The notes: a model not told the origin generated them from the letters alone. DNA of 64,000 nucleotides from Promicromonospora sukumoe (GCF_014137995.1 NZ_JACGWV010000003.1:620001-684000); one strand, 5' to 3'. Shown: positions 43,463 to 62,608, counted from the first letter of the stretch. Numbers and translations are program-made.

Positions 43463-46060
43463 ATGTGGCCGGAACTGGAGGCGGAGCTGGCGGCTGCCCG
43501 GGAACTCAGCTCCCGGTCGCTGCCCGGTGACGCGCTGCTGCGGTTCCGGGACGTGCTCGACCGCCTCCGGGTCGTGGACCTCGCGGGTCTCGGCCCGGTG
43601 GACCGCGAACGCTGGGCCGAGGGCATGGTCCGCTCGCTGGCAGGGGAGGCCGTCGCCGTCCACGCGGTCGAGGACACGCTGGAGAAGCCGCTCGCCCTTC
43701 TCGGCGACGCCGACGCCCGCGCCGACGCGGCACCGCAGCGCGTCCGCAGGCGGCTCGCCGCCGTCGTCGACGGGCACAGGGGACTCCTGCTGCAACGCTC
43801 CGGGCGGCTCACCGACGCCGTGGCCGCCTTCGACCAGGTGCTCGCGGTCGTGGACCAGATCTCCCCGCGCGACCACGCGACGGCGCTGCTCAACCGAGGC
43901 GCTGCCGCCATCGAGCTCGGCCGGCTGGACGCGGCGCTCGCCGACTTCGACGCGTGCCACGAGGCCGCGGGACGGGCCGACCTGCCCGGCATCGCGTCCC
44001 TCGCGCTGCACAACACGGGTTTCGTGCGGTACGCGCTCGGCGACCTGCCCGGCGCGCTGCAGGCCATGGCCGCCGCCCGCGCCGTCGACCCGGAACGCGC
44101 CGACGGCGTGCTCGACATCGGCCGCGGCGCCGTCCTCTACGAGGCCGGGCTGCTGGAGGACGCCGAGCAGGTCCTGACCCAGGCGATCTCCCGCATGGTG
44201 GTCCCCGGCCGCGCCCACCACCGCGCGGAAGCCGAGTACTTCCGCGCGCGCTGCCTCATGGCCCTGCACCGCTGGGCCGAGGCGCAGGCGGCCGCCGCCT
44301 TCGCCCGGCGGTACTACGCCGGCGTCGGGCACCCGCAGCGCGCCGCCGTCGCGCGGGTCGCCGAGCTGGAGGCGATCCTCCTGCCGATCCGGCGCGGCGA
44401 GGCCCCCGTGCCCGACGACGCCCGGGAGCGCGCCGAGCAGGCCATCCAGGCCGCCGAGGCCGGCGACGAGGTGGACCCGCTGCTCGGGCAGTACCCCGGC
44501 CTGACCGCGCGGTTCGTCGCCGCGCACTGGTACCTCCTGGCCGACGACGTCGCCGCCGCCCGCGCCGTCCTCGACAGCCTTCCCGACGGCATGGCCGACG
44601 CGCCGCTGTCCACCCGCATCCAGCGGCAGACCGTCCTCGCGCAGCTCGCGTTCGCGTCGGGCGACCGCGCCGGGGGCGTCGACGCCGTGCGCACCGGCCT
44701 GGAGCTGCTCGCCGACCACCGCGTGGGCCTCGGCTCGGTCGAGTCCGTGACCGCCGCCGCGGCGCACGGTGTGGACCTGCAGCGCACCGACGTCGAGGCC
44801 GCGGTACGTACCGGCCGGCCCGACTGGCTGTTCGAGGCGCTCGAACGCGGCCGGGCCACGTTCGCCGGGATGGGCGGCGCCGTCGCCCCGGACGAGCCCG
44901 CCGTCGGCGCGCTCGTCACCGAGGCCCGCGGGCTCGTCGTCCGCGCCCGAACCCTCACCGACCGGGACAGCGCCGCCGAGCGCGCCCACCTGTTCGAGCG
45001 GTCACGCAGGCTGCTCGCCACGGCGCGCGAGCGCGCCTGGCACCGGACCGGCGCCGAGCAGGGCGCGGTCGAGGACCGCCCCGCCAGCGCGGACGAGGTC
45101 CGGGAGCTGCTCACCGCCCGCGACGACGGTGCCGTCGTCGCCAACTACCTGGTGCTCGACGGCGTCCTCCGCTGCGTCCGCGTGGACGCGCACGGAGCCC
45201 GCACCGTCGTCCTCGGCTCCCTCGCCGAGGTCACCGAACGGGCGCTGCGCGTCCGCGCCGACTTCGGGGCGTGCGCCAACGAGCACGTGCCCCCGGTCCT
45301 GCGCACCGCCGCCCGCCGCTCCCTGAGGCGCAACCTCGACGCGCTCGACCGGCTCCTCGCCGTGCCGCTGGCCGCGGACGGCCCGCTGTACGTCGTGGGT
45401 AGGGAGCCCGTCCTGAGCGTGCCGTGGACGGCGCTCCCGTCACGACGCGGCCGCCGCACCACCGTCCGGTCCTACATGGCGCGCGGCCGCGCGCACCCCC
45501 GCCCGGGCTGCCGGCACCGCCTCCTCGCCGCCTACGGCCCCGGCGTCACCCTCGGCGCGACCGAGGTCCAGGCCGTCGGCCAGGTGTGGCCGGGCGCCAC
45601 CGTGCTCACCGGCGCGGCGGCCACCACGGCGGCCGTCCGGGCCGTGCTCACCACTCACGACATCGTGCACCTGGCGACCCACGGCCGGCACGACGCCGAC
45701 AACCCGCTCTTCGCCTTCGTCGACCTTGCCGACGGCCCGCTCTACGCCCACGAGCTCGACGGCACCCGCCTGCCCGGATCGGTGCTCGTCCTCTCGGCGT
45801 GCGAGGTCGGCGGCTCCTCCCAGGTGGTCGGCGGCGAGGTGCTCGGCCTGTCGTCCGTGCTCCTGCGGCTCGGTGCCCGCGCCGTCGTCGCCGCCGTCGC
45901 ACCCTTGTCCGACGCCGTCGCCGCCCGCGTCATGCCCCGGTTCCACGCCCACCTGCGCGCCACGGACGACCCGGAGGCGGCCCTCGCCGCGGCGCTCGCG
46001 GACGAGCCCGAGCCGGTGCCGCTGGTCTGCTTCGCGTCCCTGGAGGGGCTGGAGCGCTGA
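43463..46060 (+). CDS. TPR-CHAT protein 2 (caspase-like peptidase)
   Basis: 865 residues from ATG 43463, preceded by a purine-rich run; the frame extends to 43385 without domain sequence. It matches the first CHAT protein along its full length (for example ALLNRGAAAIELGRLDAALADF, SVESVTAAAAHGVDL, EALERGRATFAG in both), so the pair arose by tandem duplication. Catalytic residues are kept: His740 in HLATHGRHDAD and Cys780 in VLSACEVGGSS. The TPR region differs most, which suggests different partners or ligands. It is the last gene of the cassette. Confidence 0.9.
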   Translation: MWPELEAELAAARELSSRSLPGDALLRFRDVLDRLRVVDLAGLGPVDRERWAEGMVRSLAGEAVAVHAVEDTLEKPLALLGDADARADAAPQRVRRRLAAVVDGHRGLLLQRSGRLTDAVAAFDQVLAVVDQISPRDHATALLNRGAAAIELGRLDAALADFDACHEAAGRADLPGIASLALHNTGFVRYALGDLPGALQAMAAARAVDPERADGVLDIGRGAVLYEAGLLEDAEQVLTQAISRMVVPGRAHHRAEAEYFRARCLMALHRWAEAQAAAAFARRYYAGVGHPQRAAVARVAELEAILLPIRRGEAPVPDDARERAEQAIQAAEAGDEVDPLLGQYPGLTARFVAAHWYLLADDVAAARAVLDSLPDGMADAPLSTRIQRQTVLAQLAFASGDRAGGVDAVRTGLELLADHRVGLGSVESVTAAAAHGVDLQRTDVEAAVRTGRPDWLFEALERGRATFAGMGGAVAPDEPAVGALVTEARGLVVRARTLTDRDSAAERAHLFERSRRLLATARERAWHRTGAEQGAVEDRPASADEVRELLTARDDGAVVANYLVLDGVLRCVRVDAHGARTVVLGSLAEVTERALRVRADFGACANEHVPPVLRTAARRSLRRNLDALDRLLAVPLAADGPLYVVGREPVLSVPWTALPSRRGRRTTVRSYMARGRAHPRPGCRHRLLAAYGPGVTLGATEVQAVGQVWPGATVLTGAAATTAAVRAVLTTHDIVHLATHGRHDADNPLFAFVDLADGPLYAHELDGTRLPGSVLVLSACEVGGSSQVVGGEVLGLSSVLLRLGARAVVAAVAPLSDAVAARVMPRFHAHLRATDDPEAALAAALADEPEPVPLVCFASLEGLER

Positions 46061-46144
46061 GGCCCGCGACCGGGTGCCCGGGTGGGGGAGGGCCCGTGTG
46101 GCACAGGCCACCGCCCGTTGCGCGTAGGCGCACACGGAACCATG

Positions 46145-46150
46145 TATAGT
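46145..46150 (+). promoter_or_regulatory. rplJL -10 element
   Basis: TATAGT about 240 bases before the rplJ ATG. No convincing -35 at 17-18 bases, though TTGCGC lies 21 bases upstream. It starts the only long AT-containing stretch of the gap. Confidence 0.5.
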
Positions 46151-46388
46151 TCTCGGGTAACCCAAGACCGCCGGTCGTCCGACGCCGCCCGCTCGTTCCG
46201 AGCACAGGACGGAAGAAGACCGAAGTCCCGCTGAGAGCGGGGGCCTGCGCAGGTGACGAACTCGAGTGCGGCCCTGCCGCGCGAACCGAGCCCCGTGCAC
46301 CTGCGCCGGGGCTCTTTTTCTCGTTCCGGGGCGACGCCCGGGGCCCAGTGCCCCAGGGGACGGTGGTACCACCACCGGAAGGATTGCC
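46151..46388 (+). ncRNA. rplJ leader region (L10 leader candidate)
   Basis: This 238-base untranslated region lies between the -10 and the rplJ ATG. It can fold into several stems, including the terminator-like hairpin at 46288-46319. In many bacteria L10-(L12)4 binds such a leader to repress rplJL; the present sequence was not checked against the leader model, so this rests on position and folding. Confidence 0.5.
46288..46319 (+). terminator. Attenuator hairpin in the rplJ leader
   Basis: GAGCCCC and GGGGCTC pair across a 13-base loop and are followed by TTTTT, about 70 bases before rplJ. Placed inside a leader, it fits an attenuator better than a terminator of the CHAT genes. Confidence 0.65.
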
Positions 46389-46919
46389 ATGGCGAGGCCG
46401 GACAAGGCAGCCGCTGTCGCAGAGCTCGCGGACAAGTTCCGTGACTCCAACGCGGCCGTGCTGACCGAGTACCGCGGGCTCACCGTCGCGCAGCTCAAGG
46501 AGCTGCGTCGGTCGCTCAGCGGCAACGCAACCTACGCCGTGGTGAAGAACACGCTTACGGGGATCGCGGCCAAGGAGGCCGGTGTCGAGGGTCTCGACGC
46601 CGACCTGAAGGGCCCCTCCGCCATCGCATTCGTGACCGGGGACCCGGTCGAGGCTGCGAAGGGTCTGCGTGACTTCGCCAAGGCGAACCCTGCTCTGGTC
46701 ATCAAGGGCGGCGTGCTGGACGGCGCCGCGATGTCCGCTGCAGAGATCACGAAGCTCGCGGACCTCGAGTCCCGCGAGGTTCTGCTGGCCAAGGTGGCCG
46801 GCGGTCTGAAGGCCACGCTGACGCGTGCTGCTTACGCCTTCACCGCCAAGCCCGCCCAGGTCGCCCGTGTCATCGATGCCCTGCGTCAGAAGCAGGAATC
46901 GGAGGGTGCTGCCGCCTGA
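46389..46919 (+). CDS. rplJ: 50S ribosomal protein L10
   Basis: 176 residues from ATG 46389 with GGAAGGA upstream; the longer frame crosses the leader hairpin. The N-terminal RNA-binding domain ([34 protein letters not shown]) is typical. The C-terminal helix binds L7/L12 dimers to build the stalk that recruits translation factors. Separated from rplKA by the 8-kb CHAT cassette. Confidence 0.97.
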   Translation: MARPDKAAAVAELADKFRDSNAAVLTEYRGLTVAQLKELRRSLSGNATYAVVKNTLTGIAAKEAGVEGLDADLKGPSAIAFVTGDPVEAAKGLRDFAKANPALVIKGGVLDGAAMSAAEITKLADLESREVLLAKVAGGLKATLTRAAYAFTAKPAQVARVIDALRQKQESEGAAA

Positions 46920-47003
46920 CCAGGTGGCAGTACCAGTTCACAACCCCCTGCTTCTCGCGGGTCCGCACCGGCCCGCGAAGCGCCAACTGAAAGGAACGCC
47001 ATC

Positions 47004-47390
47004 ATGGCGAAGCTCTCCACCGACGAGCTCCTGTCCGCCTTCGAGGAGCTCACGCTCATCGAGCTCTCCGACTTCGTGAAGGCCTTCGAGGAGAAGTTCG
47101 ACGTCACCGCCGCTGCTCCGGTCGCCGCTGTTGCTGCCGGCCCCGCGGGTGGCGCGCCGGCCGAGGCCGCCGAGGAGAAGACCGAGTTCGACGTCATCCT
47201 CGAGGCTGCCGGCGACAAGAAGATCCAGGTCATCAAGGAGGTGCGCGCGCTCACGTCCCTCGGTCTCAAGGAGGCCAAGGACCTGGTCGACGGCGCGCCG
47301 AAGCCGGTTCTCGAGGGCGCCGACAAGGACGCCGCCGAGAAGGCGAAGGCCGCCCTGGAGGGCGCCGGCGCCACCGTCACCCTCAAGTGA
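47004..47390 (+). CDS. rplL: 50S ribosomal protein L7/L12
   Basis: 128 residues. N-terminal dimerisation helices ([25 protein letters not shown], in two parts), an Ala/Gly hinge and the C-terminal domain with the conserved [20 protein letters not shown] region that contacts EF-Tu and EF-G. AAAGGA precedes the ATG. A hairpin ends the operon after 73 bases. Confidence 0.98.
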   Translation: MAKLSTDELLSAFEELTLIELSDFVKAFEEKFDVTAAAPVAAVAAGPAGGAPAEAAEEKTEFDVILEAAGDKKIQVIKEVRALTSLGLKEAKDLVDGAPKPVLEGADKDAAEKAKAALEGAGATVTLK

Positions 47391-47462
47391 CCTCAGGCTC
47401 CACCGCCTTCGGGCTGGTGTGACGGTCGCCCGGGCTCGTCCCGGGCACCGTCCGCCGACTGC

Positions 47463-47494
47463 AGAGGCCCGCACCCCTCGGGGTGCGGGCCTCT
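47463..47494 (+). terminator. Terminator after rplL
   Basis: AGAGGCCCGCACCC and GGGTGCGGGCCTCT form a perfect 14-bp stem with loop CTCG. The stem resembles the rplA terminator but has no T-run. Confidence 0.8.
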
Positions 47495-47654
47495 CGCGTG
47501 CGCGGGTGGTCCGGCGAGGTCGGGCGGGAATATCACCCGCGGCCCACCCGTTGAACCCCCGCATGCCGGCTCGTCCGGCCGTCGCGCCGCGCCAGTGCGG
47601 ATACGCAACGATTCGAGGTTTACCACGGTCTCAAGGTGCACGCCTTGGGGCGAC

Positions 47655-47683
47655 TGGACATACTAGAACCAGATAGGTATGCT
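47655..47683 (+). promoter_or_regulatory. rpoBC promoter
   Basis: TGGACA (47655-47660), a 17-base spacer and TATGCT (47678-47683). The 459-base gap 47391-47849 holds the rplL terminator, about 160 bases with no feature I can name, this promoter and a leader of roughly 160 bases with no obvious terminator. Confidence 0.8.
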
Positions 47684-47849
47684 AGCGCTTTGCGCCCGCG
47701 TGTGCCCTCGACGCCTCCCCCTGCTTCCCGAAAGTCCTGGTCGCATCCCCTCTCAGGGGATGCCCACCGGTGACCGGTGAATCCGGCAGAGCATCCTGCA
47801 GCACCGCAGAGCGTACAGCGTTCACCCGAACTGCAGGGAAGGACCCCTC

Positions 47850-51362
<3,513 letters not shown>

Positions 51363-51439
51363 TACCAGGCCGCGCCCGTGCGAGCGGGCGCGGGCCTGGA
51401 CACCCGAGGATTTTCGAGAACTTCAGGAAGTAGGACACC

Positions 51440-55324
<3,885 letters not shown>

Positions 55325-55346
55325 CCTGATCCTCTGATCGTGAGGT

Positions 55347-55404
55347 AGAGCGCCTGTCCTGCTCCGCACGGGTTCGTCCCGTGCGGGAGCCGGGCAGGCG
55401 CTCT
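55347..55404 (+). terminator. rpoBC terminator
   Basis: A long stem between 55347-55372 and 55378-55404, with the inner part CCGCACGGG/CCCGTGCGG perfect and one bulge near AGCCGGG. It begins 22 bases after the rpoC stop. Confidence 0.8.
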
Positions 55405-55444
55405 GCTTGGCGGATCTTCGGGCGCATCTCACACCCGATTCGTT

Positions 55445-55473
55445 TTGACCCCCCGTAGACACGCGGGTAACCT
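55445..55473 (+). promoter_or_regulatory. str operon (rpsL) promoter
   Basis: TTGACC (55445-55450), a 17-base spacer and TAACCT (55468-55473): one of the clearest promoters in the window. The leader to the rpsL GTG is about 270 bases and contains several GC-rich inverted repeats (for example CCCCGTGCGGGG near 55650) but no gene. Bases 55422-55449 match the block before tRNA-Thr. Confidence 0.85.
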
Positions 55474-55751
55474 AGGAATCCGTGCCTGCGCCGTCAGGCC
55501 GCACCTCTTGAAGGCCGCCGCAAGGTGGCTTCGGAAGCGGCCGATGTGAGTGCGTGGGCACCCCGGCGAGAACCTCCCGGAGCACGTACGTGCCCCGATG
55601 GTGGAGCCGGGCCATCGAGCCGGTGGTAAGTGGCGTAGCAGTCCCCGTGCGGGGCTGTGGGTGCCGCATGCGATCGGCACGCACAAGCCAGAACCATCGA
55701 CGGGGACGCCGGCAGGGCGTCGCCGAAGCTCAAGAAGACGACGGAGACGTA

Positions 55752-56126
55752 GTGCCTACGATCCAGCAGCTCGTCCGCAAGGGGCGGACCTCGAAGGCCG
55801 TGAAGTCGAAGACTCCGGCCCTCAAGGGTTCCCCCCAGCGGCGCGGCGTGTGCACCCGTGTGTACACCACCACCCCCAAGAAGCCGAACTCGGCCCTCCG
55901 CAAGGTCGCCCGTGTGAAGCTTTCCTCGCAGGTCGAGGTCACCGCGTACATCCCCGGTGTCGGTCACAACCTGCAGGAGCACTCGATCGTGCTCGTGCGC
56001 GGCGGCCGTGTGAAGGACCTTCCCGGCGTTCGCTACAAGATCGTCCGCGGCGCGCTCGACACCCAGGGTGTCAAGGGTCGCAAGCAGGCTCGGTCTCGTT
56101 ACGGCGCCAAGAAGGAGAAGAGCTAA
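55752..56126 (+). CDS. rpsL: 30S ribosomal protein S12
   Basis: 124 residues from GTG 55752, GGAG six bases upstream. The decoding-site loops [13 protein letters not shown] and [13 protein letters not shown] are wild type at the lysines where streptomycin resistance usually arises. The family segment [15 protein letters not shown] is complete. S12 proofreads codon-anticodon pairing at the A site. The stop overlaps the rpsG start (TAATG). Confidence 0.98.
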   Translation: MPTIQQLVRKGRTSKAVKSKTPALKGSPQRRGVCTRVYTTTPKKPNSALRKVARVKLSSQVEVTAYIPGVGHNLQEHSIVLVRGGRVKDLPGVRYKIVRGALDTQGVKGRKQARSRYGAKKEKS

Positions 56127-56596
56127 TGCCCCGTAAGGGTCCGGCCCCGAAGCGGCCGCTCATCGTCGACCCGGTCTACGGGTCCCCGGTTGTCACGCAG
56201 CTGATCAACAAGGTCCTGCTCGACGGCAAGAAGTCGACCGCCGAGGCGATCGTCTACGGCGCCCTCGAGGGCGTCCGCTCCAAGACCGACGGCGACCCTG
56301 TCGTGGTGCTGAAGCGTGCGCTGGACAACGTCCGCCCCGCCCTCGAGGTGCGCTCCCGCCGCGTCGGTGGCGCCACCTACCAGGTGCCGGTCGACGTGCG
56401 TCCGACGCGCGCCACCACGCTCGCGCTGCGCTGGCTCACCGACTTCTCCCGCGCTCGCCGCGAGAAGACGATGACGGAGCGTCTCATGAACGAGATCCTC
56501 GACGCGTCGAACGGTCTCGGTGCCGCGGTCAAGCGCCGCGAGGACATGCACAAGATGGCCGACTCCAACAAGGCCTTCGCGCACTACCGCTGGTAG
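56126..56596 (+). CDS. rpsG: 30S ribosomal protein S7
   Basis: 156 residues, starting within the rpsL stop codon. Conserved N-terminus [10 protein letters not shown] and the beta-hairpin [18 protein letters not shown] are present; the C-terminus [14 protein letters not shown] is the standard end. S7 organises the head of the small subunit and in enterobacteria represses the str operon. Confidence 0.98.
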   Translation: MPRKGPAPKRPLIVDPVYGSPVVTQLINKVLLDGKKSTAEAIVYGALEGVRSKTDGDPVVVLKRALDNVRPALEVRSRRVGGATYQVPVDVRPTRATTLALRWLTDFSRARREKTMTERLMNEILDASNGLGAAVKRREDMHKMADSNKAFAHYRW

Positions 56597-56690
56597 TAGC
56601 TTCCGAGCGGCCCCGGGTCACCCCCGGGGCCGTCGGTGGATGCTTGACCGCCGGCCCCCAGCCCACCTTTAGACCAAGGGGTAAGACACC

Positions 56691-58793
<2,103 letters not shown>

Positions 58794-58915
58794 GTCCCCA
58801 CAGGTCGACCCGCACAACCAACCTGTAGGAAAAACCGCACGCCCCGCAGTTGTAGGCTTCTTGGCCGAGCATCTGCAACGTTCGGAACATCTACCCAAGT
58901 CCCAGGAGGACCCCA

Positions 58916-60112
58916 GTGGCTAAGGCCAAGTTCGAGCGGACCAAGCCGCACGTCAACATCGGCACGATCGGTCACGTCGACCACGGTAAGACGACGCTGA
59001 CCGCCGCGATCTCGAAGACGCTTGCGGACAAGTACCCGGAGCTCCCGGCGAACACGCAGCGCAACTTCGACGAGATCGACGCCGCGCCGGAGGAGAAGCA
59101 GCGCGGTATCACGATCAACATCGCGCACATCGAGTACGAGACGCCGAAGCGCCACTACGCGCACGTCGACGCCCCGGGTCACGCCGACTACATCAAGAAC
59201 ATGATCACCGGTGCCGCCCAGATGGACGGCGCGATCCTGGTGGTCGCCGCGACCGACGGCCCGATGGCCCAGACGCGTGAGCACGTGCTGCTCGCCCGTC
59301 AGGTCGGCGTGCCCTACCTGCTCGTCGCGCTCAACAAGTCCGACATGGTCGACGACGAGGAGATCCTCGAGCTCGTCGAGATGGAGGTCCGCGAGCTGCT
59401 GTCGTCGCAGGAGTTCGACGGCGACAACGCCCCGGTCGTTCGCGTCTCGGGCCTCAAGGCTCTCGAGGGCGACCCGGAGTGGGTCGAGAAGATCGTCGAG
59501 CTGATGGACGCCGTCGACGAGAACGTTCCGGAGCCGGAGCGCGACCTCGACAAGCCGTTCCTCATGCCGATCGAGGACGTCTTCACGATCACCGGTCGTG
59601 GCACCGTCGTCACCGGCAAGGTCGAGCGTGGAACCCTGGACATCAACTCCGATGTCGAGATCGTGGGTATCCGCGTCCCGCAGAAGACCACCGTCACGGG
59701 CATCGAGACGTTCCACAAGCAGATGGACCAGGCGCAGGCCGGCGACAACACCGGTCTCCTCCTGCGTGGCATCAAGCGCGAGGACGTCGAGCGTGGCCAG
59801 GTCGTCGTGAAGCCGGGTTCCATCACCCCGCACACGAACTTCGAGGCTCAGGTCTACATCCTGGGCAAGGACGAGGGTGGCCGTCACAACCCGTTCTACT
59901 CGAACTACCGCCCGCAGTTCTACTTCCGTACCACGGACGTCACCGGCGTCATCACGCTGCCCGAGGGCACCGAGATGGTCATGCCGGGCGACAACACCGA
60001 GATGTCGGTCGAGCTGATCCAGCCGATCGCCATGGAGGAGGGCCTGGGCTTCGCCATCCGCGAGGGTGGCCGCACGGTCGGATCGGGCCGCGTCACCAAG
60101 ATCATCAAGTGA
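58916..60112 (+). CDS. tuf: Elongation factor Tu
   Basis: 398 residues from GTG 58916 with AGGAGGA upstream. GTPase motifs [20 protein letters not shown] and NKSDMVDD are standard. EF-Tu carries aminoacyl-tRNA to the ribosome. TAGGCT at about 58853 within the fusA-tuf gap might give tuf its own promoter, but no -35 is clear. A terminator with a TTCG loop closes the operon. Confidence 0.98.
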   Translation: MAKAKFERTKPHVNIGTIGHVDHGKTTLTAAISKTLADKYPELPANTQRNFDEIDAAPEEKQRGITINIAHIEYETPKRHYAHVDAPGHADYIKNMITGAAQMDGAILVVAATDGPMAQTREHVLLARQVGVPYLLVALNKSDMVDDEEILELVEMEVRELLSSQEFDGDNAPVVRVSGLKALEGDPEWVEKIVELMDAVDENVPEPERDLDKPFLMPIEDVFTITGRGTVVTGKVERGTLDINSDVEIVGIRVPQKTTVTGIETFHKQMDQAQAGDNTGLLLRGIKREDVERGQVVVKPGSITPHTNFEAQVYILGKDEGGRHNPFYSNYRPQFYFRTTDVTGVITLPEGTEMVMPGDNTEMSVELIQPIAMEEGLGFAIREGGRTVGSGRVTKIIK

Positions 60113-60154
60113 TCCTGGTGCACGGACTCATCTGACGGAAGTCAGCTGAACGAT

Positions 60155-60184
60155 GGGGCCCGGGCGCTTCGGCGCCCGGGCCCT
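60155..60184 (+). terminator. str operon terminator
   Basis: GGGCCCGGGCGC and GCGCCCGGGCCC make a 12-bp perfect stem capped by TTCG, 43 bases after tuf, then TGTTGCTT. Confidence 0.85.
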
Positions 60185-60219
60185 GTTGCTTGAGTAGTGG
60201 GCATCACACCGCCTTGCGT

Positions 60220-60248
60220 TTGGCGCATGCCAAGACGTATGGCAAGAT
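60220..60248 (+). promoter_or_regulatory. Probable S10 operon promoter
   Basis: TTGGCG (60220-60225), a 17-base spacer and CAAGAT (60243-60248). The sequence just upstream (CACACCGCCTTGCGTT) partly resembles the shared rpsL/tRNA-Thr block. About 380 bases of leader follow up to rpsJ (60249-60637); it is GC-rich with several small stems such as CTCCGGTTTTCCGGAG near 60440, and I see no gene in it. Confidence 0.5.
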
Positions 60249-60637
60249 TGCATAGTTGCCTGTCACAGGCGCGCTCTTTCAAGTGTCGAACAGTGTGCAG
60301 AACCGCAGCCCAGGTCCCGGATCGTTCGGGGCCGGCAGAGGCTGGAGCGGTCACCCTCCCGGGGTAATCCGGACGAGGGGTCGCGGGGTTTATCGCTTGC
60401 TATTCGATGCGTATGGAGCGCCCCGCGGAGCACACGTTCTCCGGTTTTCCGGAGGCACTGTTCCGAGCAGGCTCGGCAAACGTCGTGGTCGGTCCAGCTT
60501 CAGAGCTGGGTCAGATCACTTCCCAACGGCCCCGGCACCAGCAATGGTGTTCTGCGCCCGGCTGTGCCGCTTTAAGCGACACGCCCGAGTGCGTGGGTCG
60601 GACAGTAGCGGTTCGAGAGAGAGAGTCAGACGACGCC

Positions 60638-60946
60638 ATGGCGGGACAGAAGATCCGCATCCGGCTCAAGTCCTACGACCACGAGGTGATCGACAGTTCG
60701 GCGCGCAAGATCGTCGACACGGTCACTCGCGCTGGTGCGACGGTCGTGGGTCCGGTGCCGCTGCCGACGGAGAAGAACGTCTTCGTTGTGATCCGGTCGC
60801 CTCACAAGTACAAGGACAGCCGCGAGCACTTCGAGATGCGTACGCACAAGCGGCTCATCGACATCATCGATCCCACGCCCAAGGCCGTCGACTCGCTCAT
60901 GCGACTCGACCTGCCGGCGGACGTGAACATCGAGATCAAGCTCTGA
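60638..60946 (+). CDS. rpsJ: 30S ribosomal protein S10
   Basis: 102 residues from ATG 60638, with a GAGAGAGAGAG run upstream. The family sequence [20 protein letters not shown] and the loop [17 protein letters not shown] are complete. S10 sits in the small-subunit head and pairs with NusB in antitermination. Longer upstream frame is the untranslated leader. First gene of the S10 operon. Confidence 0.98.
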   Translation: MAGQKIRIRLKSYDHEVIDSSARKIVDTVTRAGATVVGPVPLPTEKNVFVVIRSPHKYKDSREHFEMRTHKRLIDIIDPTPKAVDSLMRLDLPADVNIEIKL

Positions 60947-60960
60947 GGCTGGAGGACATC

Positions 60961-61614
60961 ATGACCAACCAGCAGAAGAACGTGACCGCGTTGCTCGGCA
61001 CGAAGCTTGGTATGACCCAGCTCTGGGACGAGGCAGGCCGCCTCGTGCCGGTGACCGTGGTCTCCGTGGGCACCAACGTGGTGACCCAGATCCGTACGGT
61101 GGACGCCGACGGCTACGCGGCTGTTCAGCTCGCGGCCGGCCAGGTCGACCCCCGTAAGGTCACCAAGCCCCTCAAGGGCCACTTCGAGAAGGCCGGCGTG
61201 ACGCCGCGCCGTCACGTGGCCGAGGTTCGTACCGAGAACGCCGCCGAGTTCACGCTCGGCCAGGAGATCACCGCGGAGGCCTTCGAGGCCGGCGCCCTGG
61301 TCGACGTCATCGGTACCACCAAGGGCAAGGGCACCGCCGGTGTGATGAAGCGTCATGGCTTCTCCGGCGTGGGCGCCTCGCACGGTGCGCACCGCAACCA
61401 CCGCAAGCCGGGCTCGATCGGTGGCGCCTCGACGCCGTCGCGAGTCTTCAAGGGCGTGCGGATGGCCGGTCGGATGGGTAATGACCGTCAGACCACCCAG
61501 AACCTGACCGTTCACGCGGTCGACGTCGAGAAGGGTCTGCTGCTCGTCAAGGGCGCGGTTCCCGGCCCCAAGGGTGGCGTCGTCCTCGTGCGTAACGCCG
61601 CGAAGGGAGCGTGA
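60961..61614 (+). CDS. rplC: 50S ribosomal protein L3
   Basis: 217 residues from ATG 60961, 14 bases after rpsJ. N-terminal [20 protein letters not shown] and the loop reaching toward the peptidyl transferase centre ([20 protein letters not shown]) are typical. L3 starts large-subunit assembly. Its stop is next to the rplD start. Confidence 0.98.
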   Translation: MTNQQKNVTALLGTKLGMTQLWDEAGRLVPVTVVSVGTNVVTQIRTVDADGYAAVQLAAGQVDPRKVTKPLKGHFEKAGVTPRRHVAEVRTENAAEFTLGQEITAEAFEAGALVDVIGTTKGKGTAGVMKRHGFSGVGASHGAHRNHRKPGSIGGASTPSRVFKGVRMAGRMGNDRQTTQNLTVHAVDVEKGLLLVKGAVPGPKGGVVLVRNAAKGA

Positions 61615-61619
61615 ACCCG

Positions 61620-62309
61620 ATGACCGCTCTGACTGTCGACGTCCTGGACGCCCAGGGCAAGAAGTCCGGCACTGCCGAGCTCCCCGCTGAGGTGTTCGAC
61701 GTCGCCGTGAACATCCCGCTGATCCACCAGGTGGTCGTTGCGCAGCGCGCAGCCGCCCGCCAGGGCACCGCCTCCACGAAGACTCGTGGCGAGGTCCGCG
61801 GTGGTGGCCGCAAGCCGTACAAGCAGAAGGGCACCGGTCGCGCCCGCCAGGGTTCGACGCGCGCCCCGCAGTTCGCCGGTGGTGGCACCGTCCACGGCCC
61901 GCAGCCGCGCAAGTACGACCAGCGCACCCCGAAGAAGATGAAGGCCGCCGCCCTGCGCGGTGCGCTCTCCGACCGCGCTCGCGCGGGTCGCGTGCACGTC
62001 GTCGCCGGCTTCGGCATCGACGGTGTCCCGTCGACCAAGACGGCGCTCTCGACGATCACGAAGCTGACCACGCGTGAGCACGTGCTCATCGTGACGCAGC
62101 GTGACGACGAGGCCACGGTCAAGTCCCTTCGCAACGTGCCCGAGGTGCACCTCCTGGTCGCTGACCAGCTGAACACCTACGACGTGCTCGTCTCCGACGA
62201 CGTCATCTTCACCGAGGGCGCGCTCGCCGCGTTCCTCGAGGGTCCGGCCAAGGCCGGGAAGGCTGTCGCCACGGAGTCCGAGGCCGAGACCGAGGAGACC
62301 GCAAAGTGA
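61620..62309 (+). CDS. rplD: 50S ribosomal protein L4
   Basis: 229 residues from ATG 61620, for which GGGAG is 10 bases away; GTG 61611, overlapping the rplC stop, is possible but too close to the same ribosome site. The long loop lining the exit tunnel ([25 protein letters not shown] in parts) is complete. A Glu/Ala-rich tail ([13 protein letters not shown]) extends the C-terminus. Confidence 0.97.
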   Translation: MTALTVDVLDAQGKKSGTAELPAEVFDVAVNIPLIHQVVVAQRAAARQGTASTKTRGEVRGGGRKPYKQKGTGRARQGSTRAPQFAGGGTVHGPQPRKYDQRTPKKMKAAALRGALSDRARAGRVHVVAGFGIDGVPSTKTALSTITKLTTREHVLIVTQRDDEATVKSLRNVPEVHLLVADQLNTYDVLVSDDVIFTEGALAAFLEGPAKAGKAVATESEAETEETAK

Positions 62310-62608
62310 CCGTCACCGTGAAGGACCCGCGCGACATCCTGCTCGCGCCGGTCGTCTCCGAGAAGAGCTACAACCTTCTCGACGAGGGCAAGTACACCTT
62401 CATCGTGGACCCGAGCGCCAACAAGACCGAGATCAAGATCGCGATCGAGAAGGTCTTCAGCGTCAAGGTCGCCTCGGTGAACACGATCAACCGCAAGGGC
62501 AAGACGCGTCGCACGCGTTTCGGCCTCGGCAAGCGTAAGGACACGAAGCGTGCGATCGTCACCCTCCGCGAGGGAACGATCGACATCTTCGGCGGTCCGG
62601 TCGGCTGA
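62306..62608 (+). CDS. rplW: 50S ribosomal protein L23
   Basis: 100 residues from GTG 62306, overlapping the rplD stop (GTGA). Begins [20 protein letters not shown], the family signature, and has the extended loop [18 protein letters not shown]23 lies at the tunnel exit and docks trigger factor and SRP. Confidence 0.97.
   Translation: MTVTVKDPRDILLAPVVSEKSYNLLDEGKYTFIVDPSANKTEIKIAIEKVFSVKVASVNTINRKGKTRRTRFGLGKRKDTKRAIVTLREGTIDIFGGPVG

Noticed and set aside
37837..46060. CHAT cassette as a type III-E CRISPR system
   Set aside because: No Cas7-11 effector, CRISPR array or adaptation gene is found; only the TPR-CHAT resemblance remains.
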